Source of the DNA: Prevotella sp. UBA2739
GTDB taxonomy: Bacteria; Bacteroidota; Bacteroidia; Bacteroidales; Bacteroidaceae
Direction of reading: 5' to 3'
Assembly: GCA_002353525.1 (NCBI GenBank)
Contig: DEJV01000026.1
Span: forward strand, 1 to 19,488
Length of the DNA stretch: 19,488 nt
The notes beneath the pieces are model-generated. The model saw only the letters and a program-made list of their open reading frames with translations. It was not told the origin of the DNA and ran no database searches. Positions 7,133-14,676 of this stretch are shown piece by piece. Numbering within the stretch: the stretch's first letter is position 1; each line of letters begins with the position of its first letter. The position numbers and the translations under genes were made by a program.

Positions 7133-7663
7133 GTGAATCCAACAGAATACATACAACTGAGGGCTTTTGCCCGTAACGACGGGGCTTATCTGGCAGTCTT
7201 ATGGATAGTCAGCTTTGCCTGTATTTGCATGGGCATGAAGACTCCTTTCCTGGGAACGCTGGGCACTACGATGGCGTTTCTCTCTCCTTTCTTCATTTGC
7301 CGCCGCATACAGTCTTTTCGCGACCATGTGAGAGAGGGCGAACTGAGTTATTGGAACGGCTACATCTATTCCATGTCGATGTTCTTTTATGCCTCTTTGC
7401 TGTTCGCCATCATCCAGTATGCCTATTTTGCGTTTATCGATGGAGGCTCTTTCTTCGCCACATCGCTCGACCAGGCACGCCAGATTCTTCTAGCCAACAA
7501 ATACCCAGAGAAGGAGATAAATGCGGCCATTGAAGAGTACCGCAGCATGCGCCCCATCGACTGGGCTCTGTATTTCATGTCGATGAATATTATCATTGGT
7601 GGTGTTGCCAGCATCATTATTGCTGCCATTACCCGAAAGAAAACAAAGGAAAAGAAAATATAA
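7133..7663 (+). CDS. DUF4199 family membrane protein
   Basis: This 176-residue protein has about four membrane segments (near 17-33, 36-55, 78-103 and 140-165), with a soluble stretch near 105-140 (SLDQARQILLANKYPEKEI) between the third and fourth. N-terminus, size and topology match DUF4199, a Bacteroidetes family of unknown function that commonly sits beside a DPM1-like glycosyltransferase. The start is GTG. It is preferred because it gives the usual family N-terminus (NPTEYIQLRAFAR), and no in-frame ATG lies before the first membrane segment. The glycosyltransferase begins 2 nt after the stop, so the two are co-transcribed and may act together on a lipid-linked sugar, which is inference. 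Confidence 0.85.
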   Translation: MNPTEYIQLRAFARNDGAYLAVLWIVSFACICMGMKTPFLGTLGTTMAFLSPFFICRRIQSFRDHVREGELSYWNGYIYSMSMFFYASLLFAIIQYAYFAFIDGGSFFATSLDQARQILLANKYPEKEINAAIEEYRSMRPIDWALYFMSMNIIIGGVASIIIAAITRKKTKEKKI

Positions 7664-7665
7664 GA

Positions 7666-8619
7666 ATGGATATTTCTGTAGTTATACCTCTTTATAATGA
7701 GGACGAGTCGCTGCCAGAGCTTTACAACTGGATAGAGCGAGTGATGAACGAGAATCATTTCTCGTTTGAAGTGATCTTTGTCAACGACGGTTCTACAGAC
7801 CGCTCTTGGGAAGTCATCGAGGGACTGAAGGAAAAGTCGGAGCACGTGAGAGGCATCAAGTTCCGCCGCAACTACGGCAAGAGTCCGGCCCTCTTCTGCG
7901 GATTTAAGGAAGCACAGGGCAACGTGGTGATTACGATGGATGCCGACCTGCAGGATTCTCCCGACGAGATACCTGAACTCTACCGCATGATTACGCAAGA
8001 GGGCTACGACCTGGTGTCGGGGTATAAGCAAAAGCGCTACGACCCCATCTCGAAAACCATCCCCACGAAACTCTTCAATGCCACCGCGCGCAAGGTGAGC
8101 GGCATTAAGAATCTGCACGACTTCAACTGTGGTCTGAAAGCTTATCGCAAGGAGGTGGTGAAAAACATCGAGGTGTATGGCGAGATGCACCGCTACATAC
8201 CGTATCTGGCCAAGAATGCCGGTTTCGACAAGATTGGCGAGAAGGTGGTGCACCATCAGGCACGCAAGTATGGCTCGTCGAAGTTCATGGGGCTGAACCG
8301 TTTTGTGAATGGTTACCTCGACCTGCTGACGCTTTGGTTTCTGAGCACTTTCGGCAAGAAGCCCATGCACGTGTTTGGTTTCCTTGGGTCTATCATGTTC
8401 CTCATCGGTTTCCTGGCTGTAGTCATTATTGGTGCCGACAAGCTCTACTGCCTGGCCAACGGCATACCGCAACGGCTCATCACCAGCTCGCCGTGGTTCT
8501 ATATCTCGCTGACAACGATGCTCATCGGCACACAGCTATTCCTGGCAGGATTTATTGGCGACCTTATCAGCCGTTCGGCCGGCAACCGCAACGACTATCA
8601 GATAGAGAAAACAATTTAA
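7666..8619 (+). CDS. GT2 family glycosyltransferase, DPM1/GtrB-like
   Basis: The 317-residue protein has an N-terminal GT-A domain (1 to about 225) starting DISVVIPLYNEDESLPEL, with VNDGSTDRSW and the metal-binding MDADLQDSPDEIPEL. Two membrane segments follow (about 231-257 and 268-295). This is the layout of polyprenyl-phosphate sugar transferases such as GtrB and ArnC, which load glucose, mannose or a modified sugar on undecaprenyl phosphate at the inner face of the cytoplasmic membrane. The donor sugar cannot be read from sequence. It is 2 nt downstream of the DUF4199 gene. Its stop codon overlaps an ATG (TAATG) that opens only a 15-codon frame. Confidence 0.92.
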   Translation: MDISVVIPLYNEDESLPELYNWIERVMNENHFSFEVIFVNDGSTDRSWEVIEGLKEKSEHVRGIKFRRNYGKSPALFCGFKEAQGNVVITMDADLQDSPDEIPELYRMITQEGYDLVSGYKQKRYDPISKTIPTKLFNATARKVSGIKNLHDFNCGLKAYRKEVVKNIEVYGEMHRYIPYLAKNAGFDKIGEKVVHHQARKYGSSKFMGLNRFVNGYLDLLTLWFLSTFGKKPMHVFGFLGSIMFLIGFLAVVIIGADKLYCLANGIPQRLITSSPWFYISLTTMLIGTQLFLAGFIGDLISRSAGNRNDYQIEKTI

Positions 8620-8656
8620 TGGCAAGAAACCCTTTAACGGCAAACAAATCATCAAG

Positions 8657-9187
8657 ATGGAAATAATGAACAGGAAGCATGGCTGCAAGCAAAACAGGGC
8701 AAAGAGGTTGCTGCCTCTTTACCTATTTACCCTTTCACTTTTGGTTGCCTCTTGTTCACAAATAGACTGTCCCCTGAACAACCGTGCATATGCCGTTTAC
8801 CGGTTCATGAATTCTGTGGGCGACTCGGTAGTAGTGGACGAGGTGATTACCGTCTCCACCACCCGCGACGAACTTGAGGACTCGGTGCGGCTGAATCAGT
8901 TCACCGGCAAGTCCACTTTCAGCATTCCCATGAGCTATACCCAAAGGGAAGATGTGCTTTTCTTTGAGGTGACGGGCGACAACTATTCATATATCGACAC
9001 GGTAGTAGTGGAAAAGGAAAGCCGCCCCCACTTCGAGTCGGTAGACTGCCATCCTATCTTTTTCCATACGCTGAAGAAGGTGACCACCACTCACCACGCC
9101 ATCGACTCTATCACCATTCATAATAAAAATGTAAGCTATGACTCTCACACGGCGAACCTGCATATTTACTTGCGCTCTAGCAATTAG
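8657..9187 (+). CDS. DUF6452 family lipoprotein
   Basis: This 176-residue protein begins with a basic N-terminus, a hydrophobic stretch and the lipobox LVASC (Cys33), so it is a lipoprotein. The mature part opens with CPLNNRAYAVYRF and later has HFESVDCHPIFF and THHAIDSITIHN, the pattern I know as DUF6452, a Bacteroidetes family without known function. An alternative ATG at 8666 would shorten it by three residues and keep the lipobox. The next gene starts 50 nt before its stop in another frame, and the same family pair is common in Bacteroidales, so the products probably work together at the outer membrane. Confidence 0.8.
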   Translation: MEIMNRKHGCKQNRAKRLLPLYLFTLSLLVASCSQIDCPLNNRAYAVYRFMNSVGDSVVVDEVITVSTTRDELEDSVRLNQFTGKSTFSIPMSYTQREDVLFFEVTGDNYSYIDTVVVEKESRPHFESVDCHPIFFHTLKKVTTTHHAIDSITIHNKNVSYDSHTANLHIYLRSSN

Positions 9188-9824
9188 CCTGTTGCTATCG
9201 CTGACGGCCACGGCGCAGAAGCCTGCCAAGGCGGTGCCCGACAAGCCCGACTCTACGGCATTCTTCAATGGGTTTGCTGTGTCGGCCGATCTTGTCGGTC
9301 CGCTCATGCTGGGCATTGGCGATAACGGCCATTTCGAGGCTGCACTTCGAATCAACCTGAAAGACAGGTATTTCCCTGTGTTTGAACTGGGATATGGCAA
9401 AGCCGACCATAGCGACGACGTGACGCGCCTCTCTTATAAGACCAGTGCTCCTTATGCCCGCATAGGCCTTGACTTGAACTTTATGAAGAACAAGCACGAC
9501 GCCTATCGCCTTTATGGCGGACTGCGCTATGCCTATACCAACTTTAAATACAGCTTCTCTCATCCAGGATTGGAAGATCCCGTGTGGGGCCATCATGCCG
9601 ACTTCAAGGTCGACGACGTGGGTTGCTACTACCATTGGGCCGAATTGGTGTTTGGTGTGGATGCCACCATCTGGGGACCTATTCACCTGGGATGGAGCGC
9701 CCGTTACAAAAAACGAATAGCCTATGGCAAAAGCGAGTATGGCAACTGTTGGTATGTCCCGGGCTTCGGCAAAACGGGCAGCACACGACTTGGTGGCACT
9801 TTCAATGTCATCATCGATATTTGA
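9138..9824 (+). CDS. DUF6048 family outer-membrane beta-barrel protein
   Basis: The 228-residue protein has a signal peptide (1-26, ending ATAQ). Its amphipathic strands rich in Tyr, Gly and Phe include FFNGFAVSADLVGPLM, YFPVFELGYGKA, YAYTNFKYSFSHP and HLGWSARYKKRIAYG, and it ends in I-D-I as barrel strands often do. This matches DUF6048, the usual partner of DUF6452. The start at 9138 lies inside the upstream lipoprotein gene (50-nt overlap), which indicates translational coupling. A role in the cell envelope is inferred; no substrate or partner is known to me. Confidence 0.8.
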   Translation: MTLTRRTCIFTCALAISLLLSLTATAQKPAKAVPDKPDSTAFFNGFAVSADLVGPLMLGIGDNGHFEAALRINLKDRYFPVFELGYGKADHSDDVTRLSYKTSAPYARIGLDLNFMKNKHDAYRLYGGLRYAYTNFKYSFSHPGLEDPVWGHHADFKVDDVGCYYHWAELVFGVDATIWGPIHLGWSARYKKRIAYGKSEYGNCWYVPGFGKTGSTRLGGTFNVIIDI

Positions 9825-9863
9825 CATCAGCCTGCTGGAATATTCCCCCAATTGCCAGCAAAA

Positions 9864-9930
9864 ACCAGGAATACTAACCAAACTAGGAATACTAGTCTAA
9901 CTAGGAGTACTAGAAAAACTAGAAGCAAAC
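9864..9930 (+). repeat. 18-nt tandem repeat upstream of apbE
   Basis: Three consecutive 18-nt units (9864-9881, 9882-9899, 9900-9917) share the core AC[CT]AGGA[AG]TACTA, and a fourth, decayed unit begins at 9918 (ACTAGAAG). ACTAG recurs as a near-palindrome (CTAG). The array fills most of the 128-nt gap before apbE; no promoter box is seen there. Confidence 0.85.
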
Positions 9931-9952
9931 ACTCAACAAAACAACTACTCCC

Positions 9953-11011
9953 ATGAAAAAGAAATATTGGCAATTGCTGTTCCTCGTGTTTCTCATCGTT
10001 GGCACAGTACTCATCATCCGACAGCAACAGACAACTCCCTACCAGAAGGATAATGGTTTCATCTTCGGAACCATCTATAACATCACCTACCAAAGCGACA
10101 AAAACCTGAAGCAGGAGATTGAGGCTGAACTGAAGAAGGTAGACTCGGCCCTCTCGATGTTCAATCCCCAGTCGGTCATCTCAAAAATCAATCAGGGAGC
10201 AACCACCATACCGCAGACGGAAGAGGGAAGGATGTTTGAAGAGGTGGTTGGCCTGGCTCTCAACATCTCGAAAGAAACCGACGGGGCTTTCGACATCACG
10301 GTGGCACCCCTCGTCAACGCATGGGGATTCGGCTTCAAGTCGGGCGAGACCCCTACCCCACAGCAAGTCGACAGCTTGCGGCGGCTGACGGGCTACGAAA
10401 AGATTGCCTACAACGCGAAACAGCATAAGATAGAAAGCAAGAGCCGCAACGCAAAGGCCACATCAAACGGCAACATTGCGCCACATTTTCAGCTCGACTG
10501 CTCGGCCATCGCCAAAGGCTACGGCAGCGATGTGGTGGCCCGCCTATTGCGCAAGAAAGGCATTAAGAACTATATGGTAGAGATTGGCGGCGAGGTGGTC
10601 ACCAGCGGCATCAGCGAGAAACGTGTGCCCTGGCGTATAGGCGTGACCAAACCTACCGACGACACGCTAAGCGTAAGCAGCGAACTGCAAACGGTGCTCA
10701 ACGTTACCGACCGCGCGATGGCCACCAGTGGCAACTATCGCAACTTCTACTATAAAGGCGGAAAGAAATATGCGCATACCATCGACCCGAAAACAGGCTA
10801 CCCCGTCCAGCACAACATTCTCTCAGCCACCGTGTTGGCGTCCAACTGTGCTACGGCCGACGCCTATGCCACATCCTTCATGGTGCTCGGGCTCGACGGG
10901 GCCAAGCGCATCCTCGAAAAACATCCCGAACTGATGGCCTATCTCATCTATACCGACGCAAAGGGCAACTATGCCACCTGGCATTCGCCCAAGTTAAAGA
11001 TGGAAGAATAA
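9953..11011 (+). CDS. apbE: FAD:protein FMN transferase
   Basis: The 352-residue protein has an N-terminal membrane anchor or signal (5-22, LVFLIVGTVLII) and so acts on the periplasmic side. Family motifs run in order: FGTIYNITYQ, FDITVAPLVNAWGFG, LDCSAIAKGYG, MVEIGGEVVTSG, AHTIDPKTGYPV and CATADAYATSFMVLG with the Mg-binding Asp. ApbE moves FMN from FAD to a threonine of target proteins such as NqrB/NqrC and RnfG. The target here lies outside the window. Length is normal. Residues around 160-177 contain a polar stretch (SRNAKATSNGN) before the FMN-transfer core that may be an insertion. A Crp-type regulator follows in the same reading frame, one codon after the stop. Confidence 0.95.
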   Translation: MKKKYWQLLFLVFLIVGTVLIIRQQQTTPYQKDNGFIFGTIYNITYQSDKNLKQEIEAELKKVDSALSMFNPQSVISKINQGATTIPQTEEGRMFEEVVGLALNISKETDGAFDITVAPLVNAWGFGFKSGETPTPQQVDSLRRLTGYEKIAYNAKQHKIESKSRNAKATSNGNIAPHFQLDCSAIAKGYGSDVVARLLRKKGIKNYMVEIGGEVVTSGISEKRVPWRIGVTKPTDDTLSVSSELQTVLNVTDRAMATSGNYRNFYYKGGKKYAHTIDPKTGYPVQHNILSATVLASNCATADAYATSFMVLGLDGAKRILEKHPELMAYLIYTDAKGNYATWHSPKLKMEE

Positions 11012-11014
11012 GAA

Positions 11015-11686
11015 TTGTCCGACATACAACTCCACACCACGCTATTAGCGCTGCCCTTGTTCCTGGGAATGAGCCGCAGCGACATTGCCGACGTTGTCTC
11101 GCAGACGAAGTTCGGCTTCATGAGATTCGGGCGCAGCAAAACCATCATCAGCGAGGGCGACGTCTGCGACAGCATTTATATTCTTATCAACGGCACCATT
11201 AGCACCACCAGCCGGGCCGACGACAACAGTTACAGCCTCACCGAAACCATTCCTGCCCCCACCGTGATACAGCCGGAGCGCATTTTCGGACTTACACAAC
11301 GATATAGCCTCACCGTGGTGGCCTTGTCGGCCTGTAACTTTATCCGGCTCAGCAAGACGGAGATTCTGCGTCTTTCTGAGCAATACGAGATATTCCGCCT
11401 CAACCTGCTCAACATCATCAGCACCCAGGGACAGCGCATAGCACGACTGCCGTGGCACCCAAAGCCAAAAGATATCCACTCGAAAATCATTCGTTTCTTT
11501 ATCTCCCACTGTCAGCGGCCCGTAGGCACAAAGACTTTCAACATCAAGATGGAAACTCTGGCCACCGAAATAGGTGAAAGCCGACTCAACGTGTCGCGAG
11601 AACTGAACCGCATGCACGACTCCGGGCTCATACAGATTACACGTGGCATCATCCACATTCCCGCCATCGAGAAACTGCGCAACTAA
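11015..11686 (+). CDS. Crp/Fnr family transcription regulator (TTG start)
   Basis: The 223-residue protein has a cyclic-nucleotide-binding-like beta-roll (about 10-115, with GRSKTIISEGDVCDSIYILINGTI) and a C-terminal winged helix (about 145-220, MAMETL-like segment METLATEIGESRLNVSREL). It lacks the FNR cysteine set and the RTA/RSA phosphate cassette of cAMP binders, so the signal is unknown. The only in-frame starts that keep the whole N-terminus are non-ATG. TTG at 11015 is chosen because the family N-terminus (LLALPLFLGMS) lies right after it; the first ATG (11069) would cut 18 residues. It shares apbE's reading frame, separated by TAA-GAA. Confidence 0.85.
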   Translation: MSDIQLHTTLLALPLFLGMSRSDIADVVSQTKFGFMRFGRSKTIISEGDVCDSIYILINGTISTTSRADDNSYSLTETIPAPTVIQPERIFGLTQRYSLTVVALSACNFIRLSKTEILRLSEQYEIFRLNLLNIISTQGQRIARLPWHPKPKDIHSKIIRFFISHCQRPVGTKTFNIKMETLATEIGESRLNVSRELNRMHDSGLIQITRGIIHIPAIEKLRN

Positions 11687-11690
11687 AGCC

Positions 11691-11817
11691 ACCATCCAGC
11701 AGGCTTCTCGCCATTTCCAGAAGGCTGCTCTGCAAGTCCAGAAGGCTACTCTGCAAGTCCAGAAGGCTACTCTGTGATTCTAGAAGGCTGCTCTACAAAT
11801 CCCAAAAGCCAACTCTG
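11691..11817 (+). repeat. 21-nt tandem repeat array, about six degenerate units
   Basis: Units begin at 11691, 11712, 11733, 11754, 11775 and 11796 with core CCAGAAGGCT[AG]CTCTG. The two middle units (11733-11753, 11754-11774) are identical, and the outer ones decay. The array starts 4 nt after the crp stop codon. No spacers or palindromic unit are present, so it is not a CRISPR. The function is unknown. Confidence 0.9.
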
Positions 11818-11818
11818 T

Positions 11819-11906
11819 TTCGTAAAAGACATATTTGCGATTTGAAAATGGCATATTTGCGACTCGTAAAAGACATATTTGCGACTCGTAAAAGGCACGT
11901 TTAGCA
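11819..11906 (+). repeat. 22-nt tandem repeat array, four units
   Basis: Units at 11819, 11841, 11863 and 11885 share TCGTAAAAGACATATTTGCG with a few changes; the last is the most diverged. The array follows the 21-nt array after one base. Together they fill most of the 357-nt gap between crp and the M3 peptidase gene. The rest (11907-12002) is AT-rich sequence in which I see only a possible upstream promoter region. Confidence 0.9.
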
Positions 11907-12002
11907 TGCCTATATATGCCTTTCAGAAGACGGGACGGCAGCAGGTAGAATAAATTTAGTTAAAAATACCGCGTGAACGAGAGAGCAATCAATTATTTGA
12001 TG

Positions 12003-12010
12003 TATCTTTG
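12003..12010 (+). promoter_or_regulatory. -7 box for the M3 peptidase / dCMP deaminase operon
   Basis: TATCTTTG matches TAnnTTTG. The ATG at 12044 is 33 nt downstream, leaving a short leader. The box overlaps the alternative TTG at 12008, which argues against that upstream start. Confidence 0.6.
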
Positions 12011-12043
12011 CATGTTATAAAAAACAAAGAGACAGCAACCGAC

Positions 12044-14203
12044 ATGAACGATCATAACACGGAGAAAGCAATGAATAGCATCGCAGAGAATGCACCGAGA
12101 AAGAATCCGTTTTTTGAACCCTACCATACGCCGCACGACACGGCGCCATTCGACCGTATTCGCATGGAAGACTTCGAGGAGGCTTTCATGGAGGGTATTC
12201 GTCGCGACAACGAGCAGATAAACAAAACCATCAACAACCCCGAGAAGCCCACCTTCGACAATACCATCATCGATAAAGAGGACGACCGCGAGGGATATTA
12301 CGACCTGCTCGACCGCGTGTCGACGGTATTCTTCAACCTGCTCAGCGCTGAGACGAACGACGAGATGGACGCGCTGGCACAGAAGATGCAGCCCATACTG
12401 ACGAAGCACGCCAACGATGTGCGACTGAACAAACAGCTGTTTGAGCGCATCAAGGCTGTACACCTGCACCACCGCCGACTGACACCTGAGGAAAAGATGC
12501 TGCTCGACAATTGCTACGATGGCTTTGTGCGAAGCGGAGCCCTGCTCAACGATGCTGGCAAAGAGCACTTGCGGCAGCTTACCGAAGAGGCATCGATGCT
12601 CTCGTTGCAGTTTTCGCAGAACCTGCTGAAAGAAAACAAAGCGTTCACCCTGCACATCACCGACGAGAAGCTGCTCGACGGACTGCCCGAGACCGCCCGC
12701 GAGGCTGCCGCACAGAATGCCAAAGAGCACGACAAAGAGGGATGGGTGTTCACACTCGACCAGCCGAGCTACGGGCCATTCATGACCTACAGCACCCAGC
12801 GCGAGTTGCGCCGCCAGATGTATATGGCAAAAAATCAGGTGTGCATTCACGACAATGCCGAGAACAACCTCGAGATTTGCAAGCGTCTGGTCAACCTGCG
12901 CCGCGAGATTGCCCAGCTGCTGGGATTCCGCACTTACGCCGACTACGTGCTGAAGCACCGCATGGCCAGCAACGTGCGCAATGTTTATCGCCTGCTCGAC
13001 CAGCTGATTGATGCCTATAAGCCATCGGCAGAGAACGAGGTGGAGGCACTGGAGAAGCTTTTCCGCAAAGATTACAGCTCTCATCGCCCAACTGGCAACC
13101 GCTCTCATCGCCCAACCGACAATGCCCAACCCGATTTCGCGCCGTGGGACTTCGCGTTCTATTCGCACAAGCTGCAATTGAAGAAATACAACATCGACTC
13201 GGAGATGCTCCGCCCCTACTTCGAACTGAGCCGGGTAATCGATGGTGTGTTCGGGCTGGCCAACCGCCTTTATGGCATTACCTTCAAAGAGAACAAAGAT
13301 ATTCCCGTATACCACCCCGACGTAAAAGCCTACGAAGTGTTCGACCGCGACGGTTCTTTCCTGGCCGTATTTTATGCCGACTTCCATCCGCGCAAAGGCA
13401 AGCAGGGAGGAGCATGGATGACCGAATACCAGGGACAGTATATCAGCAAGAAGGGCGAGAATGTACGGCCACACGTCAGCGTGGTGATGAACCTCACCAA
13501 GCCCACGGCCGACAAACCGGCCCTGTTGACGCTGGGCGAGGTGGAGACCTTCCTGCACGAGTTCGGCCATTCGCTGCACGGCATGTTTGCCAACACGCGG
13601 TTTGAGAGCCTCAGCGGAACAAACGTGTGGTGGGACTTTGTGGAACTGCCGTCGCAATTCATGGAGAACTATGCCGTAGAGAAGGAGTTTCTGCGCACCT
13701 TTGCCTTCCACTATCAGACGGGAGAGCCGTTGCCCGACGAGCTGATCGACCGCATCAGAAAGAGCCGGAACTTCATGGCGGCATACGGCTGTCTGCGACA
13801 AGTAAGCTTTGGGCTGCTCGATATGGCCTACTACACCAAGAAAGAAGCATTCGACGACGATATCATCGCCTTCGAAAAACATGCCTGGCAGCGCGCGATG
13901 GTTACCAAGCAACTGCCCGACACCTGCATGACGGTACAGTTCTCCCACATCATGGCCGGAGGATATGCCGCAGGATATTATAGCTATAAATGGGCAGAGG
14001 TGCTCGATGCTGATGCCTTCTCGGTATTCAAGAAAGAGGGCATCTTCAACCCACAGACAGCCCAGCGGTTCCGCGACTGCATCCTGAGCAAGGGAGGCAC
14101 CGAGCACCCGATGGCGCTCTACAAGCGATTCCGCGGCAGCGAACCCACAATCGACGCATTACTGAAACGAAATGGAATTAAACGAAAAACAAAGAAAGCT
14201 TGA
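12044..14203 (+). CDS. dcp: M3 family zinc metallopeptidase, peptidyl-dipeptidase Dcp-like
   Basis: The 719-residue protein begins with NPFFEPYHTPHDTAPFD and PEKPTFDNTI, typical of the Dcp/oligopeptidase A branch of family M3. The zinc site is HEFGH (505-509) with the third ligand Glu534 in DFVELPSQ. The C-terminal GGYAAGYYSYKWAEVLDADAF completes the active-site cleft. Dcp removes dipeptides from peptide C-termini. There is no signal peptide, so it is probably cytoplasmic. ATG at 12044 is used; the frame is open to a TTG at 12008 inside the promoter box, and ATG 12071 is also possible. Residues 346-361 hold an in-frame duplicated octapeptide, SHRPTGNR SHRPTDNA. The 3' end overlaps the next gene by 32 nt. 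The choice of Dcp over oligopeptidase A is less certain than the family. Confidence 0.9.
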   Translation: MNDHNTEKAMNSIAENAPRKNPFFEPYHTPHDTAPFDRIRMEDFEEAFMEGIRRDNEQINKTINNPEKPTFDNTIIDKEDDREGYYDLLDRVSTVFFNLLSAETNDEMDALAQKMQPILTKHANDVRLNKQLFERIKAVHLHHRRLTPEEKMLLDNCYDGFVRSGALLNDAGKEHLRQLTEEASMLSLQFSQNLLKENKAFTLHITDEKLLDGLPETAREAAAQNAKEHDKEGWVFTLDQPSYGPFMTYSTQRELRRQMYMAKNQVCIHDNAENNLEICKRLVNLRREIAQLLGFRTYADYVLKHRMASNVRNVYRLLDQLIDAYKPSAENEVEALEKLFRKDYSSHRPTGNRSHRPTDNAQPDFAPWDFAFYSHKLQLKKYNIDSEMLRPYFELSRVIDGVFGLANRLYGITFKENKDIPVYHPDVKAYEVFDRDGSFLAVFYADFHPRKGKQGGAWMTEYQGQYISKKGENVRPHVSVVMNLTKPTADKPALLTLGEVETFLHEFGHSLHGMFANTRFESLSGTNVWWDFVELPSQFMENYAVEKEFLRTFAFHYQTGEPLPDELIDRIRKSRNFMAAYGCLRQVSFGLLDMAYYTKKEAFDDDIIAFEKHAWQRAMVTKQLPDTCMTVQFSHIMAGGYAAGYYSYKWAEVLDADAFSVFKKEGIFNPQTAQRFRDCILSKGGTEHPMALYKRFRGSEPTIDALLKRNGIKRKTKKA

Positions 14204-14606
14204 CCAGCGATACCTGCGCATGGCGCGGATATGGGCCGAAAACAGCTACTGCAAGCGGCGCCAGGTGGGCGCACTGGTGGTGAAAGACAAAATGATCATC
14301 AGCGACGGCTACAACGGCACGCCCAGCGGCTTCGAGAATGTGTGCGAGGACGAGAACAACGTCACCAAGCCCTACGTGCTGCACGCCGAGGCAAATGCCA
14401 TCACCAAACTGGCCCGTAGCTCGAACAACAGCGACGGCTCGACGCTCTACGTCACGGCCTCTCCCTGCATCGAATGTGCCAAGCTCATCATCCAGGCTGG
14501 CATCAAGCGCGTGGTCTATGGCGAGAAATACCGCCTCACCGATGGCATCGACCTCCTGCAAAGGGCTGGCATCGAGGTGGAATATATGGATGTAAGTGAA
14601 TTATGA
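14172..14606 (+). CDS. dCMP deaminase family protein
   Basis: This 144-residue protein carries the zinc deaminase motifs HAEANAI (His71 ligand, Glu73 proton shuttle) and PCIECAK (Cys99 and Cys102 ligands). YNGTPSGF (47-54) is the substrate-loop motif typical of deoxycytidylate deaminases (ComEB type). It should convert dCMP to dUMP, feeding thymidylate synthesis. The first codons overlap the end of the M3 peptidase gene by 32 nt in another frame, so translation is probably coupled. No regulatory dCTP/dTTP evidence can be read from sequence. Confidence 0.92.
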   Translation: MELNEKQRKLDQRYLRMARIWAENSYCKRRQVGALVVKDKMIISDGYNGTPSGFENVCEDENNVTKPYVLHAEANAITKLARSSNNSDGSTLYVTASPCIECAKLIIQAGIKRVVYGEKYRLTDGIDLLQRAGIEVEYMDVSEL

Positions 14607-14676
14607 CGAGCGGTTTCCCCAGCCATCGCCATCAACTATTCAGCATGATCAGAAAACTATAAATCACAAAAAGAAT

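Noticed and set aside
7423..8472. A 349-codon minus-strand frame across DUF4199 and the glycosyltransferase
   Set aside because: It covers two well-supported genes on the other strand and its product has no family features.
8619..8666. A 15-codon frame overlapping the glycosyltransferase stop (TAATG)
   Set aside because: It is too short to support as a gene and has no recognisable feature; at most it aids coupling to the lipoprotein gene.
11691..11906. CRISPR array
   Set aside because: The units are directly tandem with no unique spacers, and no cas gene is in the window.
11993..14107. A 704-codon open frame on the minus strand
   Set aside because: It is exactly antisense to the M3 peptidase gene, whose HEFGH motif and family match are clear. 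The antisense product has no recognisable domain and reflects codon bias.
14596..14676. A longer S41 protease starting at GTG 14596
   Set aside because: It would begin within the dCMP deaminase gene and add a polar stretch before the membrane anchor that is unlike the family.
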